From NCBI GenBank assembly GCA_001414485.1, contig LLEY01000069.1, forward strand, positions 62,001 to 126,000: DNA of 64,000 bases, in the 5' to 3' direction. Position numbers and translations under genes: made by a program. The notes below the pieces were generated by a model. It was not told the DNA's origin, did no database searches, and worked only from the letters and a program-made list of their open reading frames with translations. Of this stretch, positions 1-12,900 are shown piece after piece. This DNA is from Calycina herbarum (taxonomy: Eukaryota; Ascomycota; Leotiomycetes; Helotiales; Pezizellaceae). Within the stretch, counting starts at the first letter, position 1; each line of letters starts with the position of its first letter.

Positions 1-1941
1 AGACCCAGGAGGTGCCTTGGCAGGTGGTTCCATCACTGTGGATGGTCTCGTCATTGTTGTACCAAAGAACCTTCTTGTCACTCTGCCGTCGATCACAGTG
101 GCACGGCCCGAGATGTTTAACAATGAAGTCGCCAACCTTCCCGGCGGTATTCCTTGGGACGCCAATGTAAGTTCACCTCAGATCTCGAATTCAAGCACAC
201 TTTGACTAAGCGATGCAGATTGTAGGAAATCGAGTTGGTGGAAAGTTTATCGCGGGGCTTGTATACATCGCTCAACGTTCAACGCAGACTGTTCAAGGAT
301 TTGTGACCTCCATCGATATTGCTACTGGTCATTTCCAAATCAACAGCGGGACTGACTGTGTCATTAATGATCCCATTGGACGATACGGCCGTCCTTACAC
401 AGCGAATCCGCTTTGGCAAGCAGATCCAGACAATCACAACATACACATGTAAATCTGGAGTTCCCATGTGCATCCCCAGAAGCAGTTCTGATCCTTTATG
501 CCCATCTAAAAACCGTCCACTTGATTCCAATGGCGCACCCTTGGGCGTATTGTGAGTGCTTGTCAAATGATACTAGACGAGGACCCCACAACTGATATAA
601 ATTTAGCACTTTTAAAGACCCGGCTACGATTGGGGCTAATGACCCAGATTCCCGGCTGATGGTGCCTTTGCTAGTAGGAGACTATGTTGAGGTCTCTGGT
701 ACGTTCATAGGTGGTCGCCTGGAAGTTGACAGCTTGAATGCGAAGTATGCAACTTTTACACTCGTTCTCTTTTTTGATCTCTTGATCATGGTGGTCGTGA
801 GGAAGTTTTATCCTTGCCCACTTTTGACTCGTTTAAGGAGAAATATATATGCTAACATGTTGCAGTCTACAATTCTTGACTACCCCGGGGACAAAACCAA
901 TTATCTTTGAGTCGAAGAAGCAATATATACTGTCGTCACAACTCAAGGCGGGGCCAATGGAGAAACTCGAGCTGTTGTCTGGTCATCGGGTCCTACAACT
1001 CCATTCAATGGTTTGCAATTGATGTTAATTCCTGTACCGGAACTGTCACTGAACGGAATCTCAATCTTATGCAACCTACTTCAGGCGGTGCCCCTCTTGG
1101 AAGAGCAGTTTACAGGCTTGGAAAAACAGATGTAAGCCCGGCAACGAGACGAGTCGGTTTTCGGGTAACGTCGGGAGTTACGACAACCTCGAATAACATT
1201 ACAGCCGGCCAATATATCCAGCCAATTTTCTCATACACCTTTCCAGAGCTCACGGCCCTCGGAACGCTCATGTACCCCAACTTGTTTGATGGTGGGTGTT
1301 CTCCGAGTTCTTTTTGCCTCTTCCAGGTGGTTTCAGGGGGCTAAGACATTATTTCCTCCGCAAAAAACCCCTTCTTCCTCCTCATCCTCCTCAGGCATAC
1401 TTCTAGAAAGGGCAATACCGACTCCGATCTTCCGCAGTTGTGCCCTATCTCGCTCAGGGTTCTGGCCCATATGTCCCAGGAACATTCGGTTATCCTGTTC
1501 CAGCTACCGAGGTTATTGTTGCTCAGTTGAGTCCATGGCCAGGTACTTCAACTCCTGCGGTAACGGCCTGTGCCGCTAGACCTTCTTCAACTTCAACTTC
1601 TGCTAGTGCCGCCACAACATCGCCACCAAATACTCTCAGCACTTCTACCACTTCCTCTACTGCAGCCTCGACAATATCACCGGTGCCCAAGGATACCATC
1701 ACTATCTTATCAGCGACGCAGAATTCTCAGCGGGGTATCATTACAGTGACAGCATCCGCATCCAGCAACAATCCAAATGCCAAACTCTCAATGGCGGTGA
1801 CCGGGGCCAAATCCAATAAGTGCAACTACAATGACACAAAGTGGGAGTACATTCAGTCTCAGTGTCAGTGTAAAAAACAAGGGCAGCAGTGTTACAATTA
1901 CTTCTCAGTTTGGGGGCTCTGCAACCGTGGCCATCAAATGA
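1..1941 (+). pseudogene. Frameshifted gene for a secreted-type fungal protein, 5' end outside window
   Basis: Coding similarity to itself can be followed in four blocks separated by plausible introns (about 167-218, 552-606, 745-865 and 1292-1437), but the reading frame must change near 430, near 905, near 1010 and near 1810. At 1809-1811 one extra A in a run of three is enough to explain the last shift; the restored frame then runs to a TGA at 1939-1941. The predicted product has a glycine/valine-rich beta region (EVSGTFIGGRLEVDSLNA), a region ending in TALGTLMYPNLFD, a Ser/Thr-rich linker (about 1580-1690) and a C-terminal beta-rich module, an architecture usual for secreted or wall-bound fungal proteins. 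I do not recognise a named family. No start codon is visible because the frame is open to base 2. Either a decayed gene or an error-rich stretch of assembly; other genes in the window are clean, which favours decay. Confidence 0.7.
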
Positions 1942-3484
1942 AACCAATCGAATATTCAATAATAATTAATCCATGTTTTCGAGCATCACCGCTATCACGC
2001 CTCTCTCGTGCGAGTGACTCCATTCAATATCAACAGCATGTTCTATTCCCAACTTGGAATCTCTTTTGGAGATTTTCCGGCGGCGTTTGAGTAAGTGGCG
2101 TGATACACTTACGAACCGTTCATGTGGCGCCTATCATTGGTCGGTTTTGAAGAAGGTCTTCGAAGTTCGAGCCCGTCGGATGTGTTGTCAAGTCTAAATT
2201 TGATGTGGAAGTTTTCTGCCAAGAACGTGGCTTCTCACTCTCAGCGCCGGTTGCCTGGAAATCCTCCCGACCATACCTTTGGCTGAAACAATCCCGATTG
2301 GTGCCACTTTGCCTTGACGAATTATCTTCAAGCATTTTTTAATACTCCGCACACGTGACTTCTCTGTTCTAAGACAAGCTGGCTAACCAGGTCTCTTTTA
2401 GAAAATTGTGGCGTGTGGAAGGAGCTGGGCCAAACACCAGCAAGGTTAGAGTCGAGTCATGAACTTTGCTTCAACAAAAAGAGGGGTCTAGAGATTCTTC
2501 CCCGGATATGGATGGTGGGGATATGGTGGGGTATTGACTCCAAATTTTACTTCCGTTGAGGGGCATAACTTGAACCTGGCCCGAGTTTCTATTTGAAGGT
2601 TGCATGATTTGGTAATTTTTCAGGCACTTTTTCTATGATAACTCTGTGCGGCTGATGACTGCAGGAAATGTCTCTCCTCTAAGCCAAATCAATATTTGGT
2701 AAGCGAGACCAACGACATACCCGACATACGCCCGGTGTGCACAATCGACGGAGACTCGGAAGAATAACAACGTTGAGCTTTCCACAGCTGTGTCAGACCG
2801 TGCTTTGACAATCCAACCTTTGTTATGCCACGTGCTCTTGTCAAGCTTAATTGGGAGGAAGCCGGCTAACCCCCTCTAAAGGGATCTATACTAAGTAAGG
2901 AGCGGCGTTATACTACGGAGTGAAGTAGACCTTTTCTTATCTAGAACCTGTCATTATGACATGTAAACGGGGTCTAGTAAGTAAGGCCCAAGCTGACAGC
3001 CTTTAGCTTTCAACCTTAATGTACCTTTTGAGGTGTATTAATACTTGGCAAGATTCCCGTGCCTTGGCAGACCTTTTTACTGCCTTGGCAACACTTTAAC
3101 TGGCTCTGGACACAACCTCAATCTTCTCCTTTTGCATGTTCTCAGCTAGCTATATTTGGTTTTTTGTGCAAGCCAAGCTTTATCATGCGCCCAAAGGGGG
3201 CGCTATACGATCCTTTTGTTTTCTTTCTCTTGGGTCCTCCCTCGCATCGCTGATCACATTCGAAGCCTTAGCCACGTTTAATGCAAGATTCTTCAAAATG
3301 CTTGTGGGTAGAATCCAGATCCTTGGAGACAGCTTTAGGGGCGCCAGGGACCCGAAAAGAAGGTGCCAAGTGGGCCAAGCAATAAGAGGGCTGCATCCCT
3401 CGAATCCAAGAGACATATTTCCAATCTTTTCAGAAACGGTCTTCTACTCTCCATATCACGCGCAATCATCAACTGAATATCACC
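1942..3484. other. Intergenic region
   Basis: No ORF here has family-like sequence. A 123-codon ORF beginning at 3136 overlaps the bHLH start in another frame and is more likely 5' leader. Nothing else recognised. Confidence 0.6.
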
Positions 3485-4413
3485 ATGGACCCAATGACAA
3501 TGAGTGACTGCTTTGCTCGCCCCCAAACCAAGAGTCTTGAAGTTCAGGACTGGAGAGTACGTACTGTTATCTCATCTTATGAGATTTGACTAACTGTGAT
3601 CTCAGAACGATTGGATGGTTACCCTACCCCCATGGGAGTCGAAGATGAGCAGTGAAATGCCTATTTGGCAATATACCCAAGCAGCTCTAAACCAACGAGA
3701 ACTCCCGCCATCATATTTTCCTATTGAAACTCCTCTATCACCTCGATTCCCTCAATCCTCTTGCTCATCTGCAATGCAAAGTCCCCACATTCCAAACTTT
3801 CCCTCGGAATCATCATTGTCGCACACTCCAACGACATACGGACCTCCAAGAGCAAGCCTAAAACGCTCTCGACGGAGCGAAAGCGCGGATCACGATGAGG
3901 ACATGGCTATGGAGGAGGAGGATTCAGATTATGCTTGGGACACAATTTCGGGCCCTCCGCCTTCAAAGAGTGCAGTTCGAATGACCCATCGAAGAACACA
4001 GTCTGCCACAGAGCAAGCTTCTATTAAACTTGCGAAGAAAGCACATACGGTGGTGGAGAAGAATTATCGGGAGCGGTTGAATGACAAGATTGCGGATTTG
4101 GCTGTTTTTCTTTTCGAGACTAGTTCTGATGGTAAGTTCAAACTTCCGTTCTCTCTCAAGCTTCCCCTTCAACATTGATTGTTTCTCCTTCCCTTGTTTT
4201 TCTTCGCTAATTTAATTCTCTACAGCGGGTGCCAAACCATCAAAATCTCTCGTCATGACACGGGCTAAAGAGAGACTAAAGCAACTCGAAGCAAGAAATA
4301 AATCTCTGGAAAGCGAAGTAGCAAAGCTGCAACAGCAGATTGCAATTCATGATCATGTCGCTGCAGAGCAACAGAAGGGTATGGGTGACATTAAGAACGA
4401 GACGAGGTCATGA
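3485..4413 (+). CDS. bHLH transcription factor, SREBP-like basic region
   Basis: Three exons: 3485-3556, 3606-4131 and 4226-4413, giving about 261 residues. The introns (49 and 94 bp) have GTACGT and GTAAGT donors and keep frame. The N-terminal half is Pro/Ser-rich with an acidic patch (DHDEDMAMEEEDSD). The basic region reads KKAHTVVEKNYRERLNDKI, with the Tyr that marks SREBP-type bHLH proteins in place of the usual Arg. Helix 2 (KSLVMTRAKERLKQLE) lies in exon 3 and runs into a leucine-zipper-like coiled coil (LEARNKSLESEVAKLQQQI). No membrane segment follows, so this is a soluble nuclear factor and not a membrane-tethered sterol sensor. The start at 3485 sits in a CACC-ATG context; in-frame ATGs at codons 4 and 6 are alternatives. 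Target genes cannot be inferred. Confidence 0.88.
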
Positions 4414-5733
4414 CATAGTCTCAGATAATTCAGACAATTTGGCCTTGAGGTGTTTTGATATCACGGGTAGAATTCTTTGTCCAGTCAGCTTGGGGAAGTT
4501 ATGGGAGTGAGGTCGTGAAGGTTGGGATGGTGTAAGGGCGTTTGGATGGTGGTGTCCATTTTTCTTTATCAATGAAATAGGAATCATATCTACCCAAACC
4601 CCCTCTTCATTTATCTTGGAATTGGACTCTTTGCCCTCTACTGGGAAATATCCAATTGCTGTGACTAGGTGCGTCATGTATGCTTATCCGGAGGATGATT
4701 TTCGGATCTTACAAACTCAATGCTACCACCACCTTAAAATCCCTCTCGCCAATCTTATCTTGGCAAACCCTAAGATCGTGCTAGAGTCTAGACAACTAAC
4801 TAGTCACTATTGCACGTAAAATGGGAGATCCCCAGTGCCATCATGCAGGAACCGCTTAAAGTTTAGAACCAAAAGACTGGTCTAGCTCTGACCCCTAGAT
4901 CTTCAGAGCGTTAGTATTACACTCTCGCGAATCTCAGTCCCGAAATCTAGTAAATGATTTCCTAGATAACTTAACCCGTGTTTGTTGGCGTGGCAAGTTG
5001 ACATACGACGAGAGAATATTCCTGTGCGCATTGAAAACACCTTTCACGATGATTTCATCTTACATGAACCATCTCGAAGTTTAAACTTCAACCCTTGAAA
5101 TGTAGCGCCAGAAGAGAACGGGAAGTGTTGAGCTTTAAATTCTTGGAGCGGGAAACACCCAATCCTCGGCGAACGGGAAATCAAAAACTCTTCCGCTGTG
5201 CAAGTTTAGACTACAAACCTCTCCTTCTTGGAAACCGTGACGGATTGGTTGTGCAGGGTACGCGACATGATCTAAGCGTCATTTCCCGGGTTTTCTGTCC
5301 TCTTGATTCAAGTACAAAAATTCGCCTCCAAAAGACCCCGAAATGAAAATATCGAAATGCAAAATCCCATGATCTTCGTTTTCCGGAGAAGGGCTCCGCG
5401 CTAAAACAAAACTAGTTGCCGGTATTTAAATCATCTTTTATCATAACCTGAAAAACTCATAATTAAGAGCAAGTGCAACGTGCTATGGAAAATCCCGAAA
5501 AAAAGTGTCTGTTGAGTGAGATCTAAGTCTGATGAGAAAGATACTCTGGGGGTGCCTCTTGGTTAGGTCATGGCGAGGGGGAAGGACGCTGGGGTGATTT
5601 GGTTGAGGGAGGAACAACCTCAACCTCGAAAATATCAGATGCCAATATGGGAGAGTTCAGTGCCGCAAAAACAAAAACAAAAAAAAACGTATGTGCTCGG
5701 TCTACCAAAGCTAAATACAGTCTTTAATTGATA
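4414..5733. other. Intergenic region between bHLH gene and DUF3632 gene
   Basis: The two flanking genes converge here, so it holds both 3' regions. Short ORFs (for example 4616-4819 and 5095-5346) lack family-like sequence or splice context. Nothing else seen. Confidence 0.6.
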
Positions 5734-6492
5734 TCATTTCAAAGCAGCTTGCCAAATACCTAATCTCTGCGGATTGAAGCCGTTCCACTCTTTTTCTCGA
5801 TATTTATCGCCACCTCTTGCAATTTTGCTATTGTTCCCATCGAAGACCTTTTCTTCGTCACTCAGTCTCTCTATTATATCCTTGGCATAGACGAGCCACA
5901 ACTTCGCAGCATCAACATCTGCAGGAGAGCCCTCATTTATACCCTCAAACGCAGACCGTAACGACCATATCGCATAGAGAGAGAAATCGAAAGCCGGTAT
6001 CGATGGGCTGAGAGCGGTGAGCCGTGCTAAGAATGCATTCAGGTTGGACCATTGCTCGGGTTGGAAATCGTCCTTGTCGCCTGTACCTGGAGCTAACGAA
6101 AAGAGTTAGTACCTTCCATCCAACTTTCATACGACTCACTCACCTCTGTTCCACGCCTGCCTTGTTGCAGCACCAAAAAGCGGCATCTCCTTCCAAATCT
6201 TCACTTTGTTTCCCCATACCGTACACTCACTGGCAGCTTCGTCCTTGCCAATATTTTGTTGCTGCACAGCAAGCAAAATATCCACCAACGGCTGTTGATC
6301 TTTGTGGGGAGTACCGGCTGCAGCGTCGATAACACCATGCCAGGCCCTCCAAAGCGAGTCCTCGATATCTCCTTCAGAAGCGCCTTCAGAAAATACTTTT
6401 CTCGTGGGCTCCGTGAGAGAGTGCGCCGCTTCAGCTGGCTTCGATCCTGTTTCCAGAGAGGCTTTCAATGCTTTGAACTCTTGCGAAGCCAT
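5734..6492 (-). CDS. DUF3632 family protein
   Basis: Two exons on the minus strand: 6144-6492 and 5734-6092. The 51-bp intron has a GTGAGT donor and TTAG acceptor and splices AGA-G to CT-CCA in frame, giving about 235 residues. Features matching the fungal DUF3632 family are the LWRAWHGVIDAAAGTPHKDQ block, VWGNKVKIWKEMPLFGAATR before the intron, then EQWSNLNAFLARLTALS and FSLYAIWSLRSAFEG after it. No signal peptide or membrane span. The family is of unknown biochemical function and is expanded in filamentous ascomycetes. The frame is open for 47 further codons upstream to an ATG at 6633, but MASQEFKALKASLE at 6492 is the more natural start. It is divergent from the RNase gene. Confidence 0.85.
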
Positions 6493-7235
6493 TGTTGCAA
6501 CCTTGCATGCGATAGGAAGTTTCGAATTCGGAATTGGACGTGAATAACGGAGGTGGGATATCTCAAAGAAAGCAAGATGTCTAATCTTTCCAAGCTTTTG
6601 TCTGGGCGGGCCTCCAAAAAGGCAGCTCGTCATAGCCTCATGGTCACAAAATCCGGAGTGGAGGAGCGGAAGGACCCGATGCTCTCTGCAACTTTCGTAG
6701 GTGCAAGCCGTTGTTCAATCCATTATTAATTGATTGCGGCAATTCAGCCTCTTCATAACGTGGGGAAATGACATGTGTGTTGGAGGTGGATTGTTGTTGG
6801 GCCTTGGGGTGCTAGCTACACCTTCCTAACTAGGAAACCCCACCAGGTACCCTTAAGCCCTTCTCAAATCCACACCAGCTCTCCTCCAACCTTTATCGCA
6901 CGACCTGCCTGCCAAGAATAAATTTTATGAATACCTTCCACTTTGAGTAGGAAATCCTTATGAAACATACATCCCTAGTGGGATTGTCCAATTGAAAGAT
7001 CTCTGTAAAATGTCGAATTAGCCTGTTAAATCCGGTGCAGATGCATTAGCGGCGGCATGTTTACTGGAAAGGGTCAATTGTTTCTCTTATATCGATAAAG
7101 AATAATTTCTCGAGATGTAGAAGTGCAATTGGAAAAGCTATATATCAAGGCTTCGTAGTTGAGTTCATCTCCCCACTCGCTGAGAAAACATACCTTCAAT
7201 TTCCACTTCTTCAAGAACCTCTTATCTATTTCAAA
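6493..7235. promoter_or_regulatory. Shared upstream region of DUF3632 gene and RNase gene
   Basis: This 743-bp interval separates two divergent genes. A TATATA box at 7140-7145 is about 91 bp before the RNase ATG and is followed by a pyrimidine-rich leader. No clear TATA is visible for the minus-strand gene. No operator could be assigned. Confidence 0.5.
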
Positions 7236-7688
7236 ATGTTTACATTCACGGCTTTCGTCTCACTGCTTTTCATCTCCACCTCCACTGCCCTACCTTTGAT
7301 TGAAGAACGGGCTGCAACGACTTGCGGTTCTACCTCGTACACTGCTACACAAGTCAACGCCGCTGCTCAACAAGCTTGCTCCTACTATCAAGCTGGCACA
7401 ACTGCCTCTGGTTATCCCCACACCTATAACAACTACGAGGGCTTCAGTTTCTCAGTTGCTGGTCCTTACCAAGAGTTTCCCATGCTGTCTAGTAAAGTCG
7501 TATACACAGGTGGTAAGTCAATTCCCTCCCTCCTCCGTGTACCACTTTGGGAATTGTTATTAATGACGAAAAAAGGGAGCCCGGGAGCGGATCGTGTTAT
7601 TATCAACACGTCTTGCAAGCTTGCTGGCGCGATTACACATACTGGTGCTAGTGGGAACAACTTTGTGGGATGTACCGGGACGAGCTAG
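7236..7688 (+). CDS. Secreted guanyl-specific ribonuclease, RNase T1/F1 family
   Basis: Two exons, 7236-7512 and 7576-7688, separated by a 63-bp intron (GTAAGT donor) and giving 129 residues, close to the usual precursor size. Residues 1-19 form a signal peptide ending at ALP, followed by a short propeptide-like LIEERA. The mature part has the family order: [16 protein letters not shown] (Tyr and His equivalent to Tyr38/His40 of RNase T1), [11 protein letters not shown] (Glu58), GSPGADRV (Arg77) and [11 protein letters not shown] (His92), so all catalytic positions are kept. Four Cys remain in the mature region for disulfides. It would act outside the cell, cutting single-stranded RNA 3' of guanosine. 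The intron carries no in-frame stop, so unspliced RNA would encode a 150-residue variant. No ribotoxin-type long loops are present. Confidence 0.95.
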   Translation: MFTFTAFVSLLFISTSTALPLIEERAATTCGSTSYTATQVNAAAQQACSYYQAGTTASGYPHTYNNYEGFSFSVAGPYQEFPMLSSKVVYTGGKSIPSLLRVPLWELLLMTKKGSPGADRVIINTSCKLAGAITHTGASGNNFVGCTGTS

Positions 7689-9901
7689 ATGACTGAAAGG
7701 GCAGACGAAAAGGGGGTTTGATCGTTTTTGGGATATATTGGAAACAAGTTTCTGGCGTTCAAATTCATGGGTTTGGGTCTTGTAGGACGCCTTTTGTAGC
7801 TTTTGGTGTATGGAAAATCAAAGCATTCTGACAACCCTTTGCCGCCTTGCCCTCCACATCACCGTGTTAATATTCTATCCCCCTTTTAACTCTCAAACCC
7901 ACCATTTTCAGGCGTGAGAACATCTGACTGGCTCTTCGAGTTGTGTGTAAATATTGAATTAATAGCAGAAAAACCCAACACTAATTATATGACATCCAAG
8001 CATCGTGGATCACATTTTAGGAAGTTCTGATTAATCAAGTCAAAAAGCCAGTATAGTAAGAATTTATAATTTAGAAATTACAACATATGAAAGCCTTGAA
8101 CAAACTCCAAACCTAGGGTCTGTCTACAAGAGATCAGAAAGACACCTGGAAGTAATTACTGTAAGCATGATAACTCCCATACGAAATTCGGCTTTCGGTC
8201 GTAAGTAAATCTCAACTAAATAATTTACGAGATGGTTGGAACAATTGAATCAAAAGGTTTCGGATAAGAAAGATAAACCAATGCTCATTCACCTCACCCT
8301 TTCCATACAAGATATTGGATTGCCCTAAAGTTTTTGATACCAGATGATTAAATAGACGTTTTTACGAAGTACTCTGCACTGATATTCTCATCAGTAACTT
8401 TCTATGCGAATCACATAAGAAAAAACACTTTGGCTGAAAATCAAGCCTCGCTTATGCCCCTGATGAATGTGCAAATTCCACACAGTAGGGAAATATGAGT
8501 ATAGCTCTAAAACATAATACGCCATTCATTCCTGTTTGGTGAGGACTGAAAACTACAAATTTACCTCGAAATCAGGATATGCACTCACTCCCTGAACCTA
8601 CACATCCTCCCATCTTCCCTCTCCACCCACCACCCAACACTCTTCGCACACCCCACGTACATGAAACAACCCCTCACTATCATACTTCCTTGTAACAACC
8701 CCAAGCCTTCCATAATCCCCACCACGAGAAAACCTGCTTCCAGTTGTCCGCCCGAAAAGCCTTTTAACATACCATCTCCCAAAACACATACAAAACTCCC
8801 AGCCCCAACAAAACCAACCACCCTAAGTCCCTCATCACAACAACCCCCCAGAAAAGGAAGTGGACCCAAAACAACTCTTTCAATAAACTTATTTATCTGA
8901 ACTTTTACATCAAGATTACGTTTTTTCCAAGAGGATGGAGGAGGGTCATACTATAGAGTAAGAGAAGTGAACCTTACTCTGTGAGCACCGGCATTCAATT
9001 TATATTGTACGAATCGGTTTGTTGTAATTGAAAGCACTGTCCGAGAAAGGTTAGAAGAATCAGGGAGTTGGTTTCTTGATTCTCCTAAAATCCCCCCCCC
9101 CCCCGGCGAACAATACTTGCAATGATGCGAAATCTACTCTAGTCACATGAAAAAGGGGTGTTCACCGAGTAATGCTCGTTTCTCCTACTGGAGCGATGAA
9201 AGGAAAATTCTCAAGAAAGACAACGATGAACACTCAATTGGATTAATACTTTGTAGGTTTGTATATTGTGTGTGTTGGTTCCATGTCCTTCCATCCTCCC
9301 CTTCGTCCATCTATCTACCCACTCCCCAGCCCCCCTCAAACACAACATGCCTCTCACACATCCTCCCAGCCCATCGTCCGACTAACCAAGTCAACCAACC
9401 ATCCACCCAATCACAAAAACACAATCCTCCCTCCCATCCTAACCCTCAAACCATGCAGCATTAAAAACGAGTTTTCTCGAAGGCCCAAAGAAACAGCGGA
9501 AGAAAAGCAAATCAAGAAGAGAGGACCGCCACCAAGGCACAATTCTGTTGGCTCAGAAATTTATCCCTCCCAACCATATACTCCAGTCCGGGTTACCATA
9601 CAATACATACAAAATCAAAACAACACAAAAACAGCAAGAAACAAAAAAACAGAGGGAATGCAAAACGCCTCCCCGGACCGGACCCTTTTTTGCTTTCAAA
9701 TCGATTGGCCTGCTTCGCTGTACTGTCTCATTTGCGCTAGTGATTAAAGAGAAAAGAGAAAAGAAAAGAAGCTTGATTGGCTCAATTAAATAAGGAAGAA
9801 AAAAAGGAAATTCGTGTCAACAATGCTTATGCCTCAAAAAAGCTGATCGCTTATGTACCTCCCTCCCACAAACGCCCCGATCACGCAACTGTATTATAAT
9901 T
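7689..9901. other. Intergenic region
   Basis: Holds the 3' regions of the RNase and TRP-like genes, which converge. Several ORFs around 8585-8900 and 9147-9793 are low-complexity (Pro/Thr/Ser-rich) readings of C/A-rich DNA and overlap the likely 3' UTR of the minus-strand gene. No gene recognised. Confidence 0.6.
9092..9104. repeat. Poly-C tract (13)
   Basis: Thirteen consecutive C residues in intergenic DNA; prone to length change and to sequencing error. Confidence 0.9.
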
Positions 9902-12900
9902 TTAAGGACGTGCTTGATGTTCCATAGAACTAGCCCCTGAATACCTCCCCTCAATAACCTCGGCCTCCGCCCCCAAGAAATCCGGATTCTCATGTTGTCT
10001 CTCAACAGTCCTCACCCCATGTGAATTCACAAATCCCACACTAGTCGGCCGATCATCCCTAAAATCCGCCGAAAGATTCCCCAACGCCGAAGAAAGGTTC
10101 CGTGAATGATGCTGAGATTGGGGTTCCGGTGTCACCATGCTGGAATTCGTCGAGTTGGTGGAATGTCGATGTTGCGAGTTCGAGCGGTCGAAGGGGAGAC
10201 GGGAGGAGTCTATGGATCCTTGATTTTGATGCGTTTGAAGGAAGAGGTGGGCGCCGGGTTGATCGAGGTCTACACTTCCCATTTGGGATTTCCGACGAGA
10301 ACTTTTTCGTGGGACGCTAGGTTTGCGGGAGGGCATTCGAGAGGGTAATCCTGGAACTAGAGGAGGCACGTCTTGTGCTCGAGATCGTTTCGAACTGGCT
10401 TTCGAAGTAGCCTTCGATGGAAACCTGCTGGGTAACTCAATTTCGCCACCAGGCAGATCCATCCCGGGTAGAGTGGGTGGAACGTCCGAGATTCGATGCA
10501 TCTCAAACTCGTCTTCATCGTGTGAACTATCAGCGTGAGATATTAATGGGCTGACGAGGTTATCGTCCTCGTGAGCAGATTCCGGAGCAGGAATTGTATT
10601 TTCGCCACGAATGGCATTTCGATCTCGAATCGATTCATCGTCGGAATCTATAGGTCCATTCCGTACAACTCCTGTTGCAACTGGAACACCTTCAGGTGGT
10701 GATTCTTCTCCAGGCCGCTTCAATTTCGGTGGCATCCGAGCACTTCGGACCACCTCAAAGCCTTTGCCTTTCTCCTTCGTCTTTCCCCCAAAGAATCCCT
10801 TGAACCACCCAGCCGCCGAAGCAGCAGGACCTGTAGGATCCGCAGGACCAGTCTTGATCCTCCTACTAGGCACATTGGCATTAAGCGCCGGACCTCGAAC
10901 GCCATAATAAAAGTCTACTTCACGTGTTGTATAATCGGCTTTAGACCGTCCAGGACTACCATCCAAGGGTGGATTTTGAGGAATTGGCGTCGCTCTCCCC
11001 GAAATGGATGGGCCTTCCTCCGCTGGCTCTGCAGGTCCGATTTCCGCCTGACTCCAACGTTTACTCGTCCAATCCCCACTAGCCCAAGATCCTCGACTTC
11101 TTCCACTTGGAGTTACACCAGATCCACCCCCAGGCGACTCTAACGTTGGCCGCCTAAATCTGGGAGGTCGATAATATGGATCTGCAGCTTCTGTATCTAG
11201 TATTGTATTTCGGTTACGACCAAGACCAGACGGAGCAGCCGCTGATGGTAAAAATGAGAAAGTGCTTGCTTCCCCTGGAGTAGTAGGAGTGTATGAGCTA
11301 CCTCCACTACCGATAGCATGCGGAGGCATCGCACCATATGGCTCAATACTTGACTCTAGGCCGGTGCTCTGTCTATTCAAGAGCACACCAGTACTACCTG
11401 CTGACTGGCTCCTTAATCTTCCTCCTTCCATCAAATATGCCTTTCTATCGTTCTCAGTATCCAACATCGCAGTACGAGACAATTGGCTCTGTCTCGAAGG
11501 TCCATCTCGTCGTGGCATCCTCTTTGATAGTTGCCGCATACCAAATACTCTGACCAAACCACCTCTGGCCGCATTGCTCGCATTGCCTCCAGCTCCTGTC
11601 ATCCGAGCTGCAACTTCTACGATGGTTTGAACAGCATTTAGTAGAAATCCGAGGATCAATACAACAGCATGCATCAGAAGAATCGCATATCCAATCCAAC
11701 CTTTGGGGCCGTCAGTGATTCCAAGCGAGGGAGCAAATGCAAGCATCAAGATGACAGTAGCAAGTCTCAGGAACGAGAAGAATGTGTGAAATGCATTCAT
11801 TGAGGTGGGAGAGTGAAATGGCCGGAATGCGTGGAGCGTCAAAATGAAGATGACCTCACAAATGACCAAAACCACAAGTTGAGCGATCCCAGAAGGCTGC
11901 AGAGCTCCAATTGCAACACCCCTGAGTATTGACAAGAGGACAGGAATAAGTGCAAAGGAGGCTGCTTCGTCGGAATAAGTGTTGTACAGCGGGCCATATC
12001 TCAAGACAGTTGGAAGGTCGTCAAAAAGGTAGGATTTTGGTCGAATCGAGGCGATGAAGTAAAGCAACCATACGGCAAACCCGAATATCAGTGCCAACAT
12101 CACTACCGCAAGACCGACGGTAAATTTATTTGTTGTATGGGCAGTCTCCACCAATTGGAACATTGAAAGAGTGACGATGGGCAACAAGAAGTAGTTGAAA
12201 ACGATCCGTATACTCATGCCTACTGAAAAAGGCATGTTCTTGGCTCTTAAATCCTCTTCTTGCGTGTGATTGATAACCCGATAGGCCCATCGAAGTAAGA
12301 ATCCGACCTGAATGAGAGCCAGTGTTGCTGCAATAATGATGAGAAGCCATATTGCCATCCCAGCCCATACATCCTCCACGGTACTGATTCCTATCAGTTG
12401 TCGTAGCTTATCGAGACCGTAGCTCCCATGAGTGACATACACCCCATCGACTAAACTCTGCGCAGGAGGTCCATTGGTAACAAAGCTCTGGTTAAACATG
12501 AGACTGGACCATGCAACTTTACTAACAATTGGCGGGTAGAATCCTGGATAGTTGAGAGTGAGTCCTCCGGTGAGGGCAATAAATTGTATGTACTGCAAGC
12601 AATCTCCAAATCCTGGTGTTACCAAACGAAGCAAGTCCTCATCACGCCCGTAGTTCGAACTCCACCGAAATATATCTGATGATCCCCATGGACTGAATAT
12701 CCCCGCAAAGGCCGTAGCTACCCCAACAAACACGAGGACCAATAAAGGTATATATGCAACCACATTCGTAAGGGTTAGACCCATATCGGGGGTGATGTCT
12801 GCCGAAATACATCCTATGATTGTAGCGGATGGATCTCCGTATTTGATCAGAAGGGTGGTAGTGAAAGAGGTAAATGCGTATGTCGAGTAGAAGTTGTTGT

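Noticed and set aside
3136..3507. 123-codon plus-strand ORF before the bHLH gene
   Set aside because: Overlaps the bHLH start in another frame and has no domain-like sequence; likely 5' leader.
8585..8900. Overlapping ORFs on both strands
   Set aside because: Low-complexity Pro/Thr/Ser or Gly/Val readings of C/A-rich DNA; mutually overlapping.
9147..9793. Two overlapping plus-strand ORFs
   Set aside because: Low-complexity Pro/Ser/Gln readings lying in the probable 3' UTR of the TRP-like gene.
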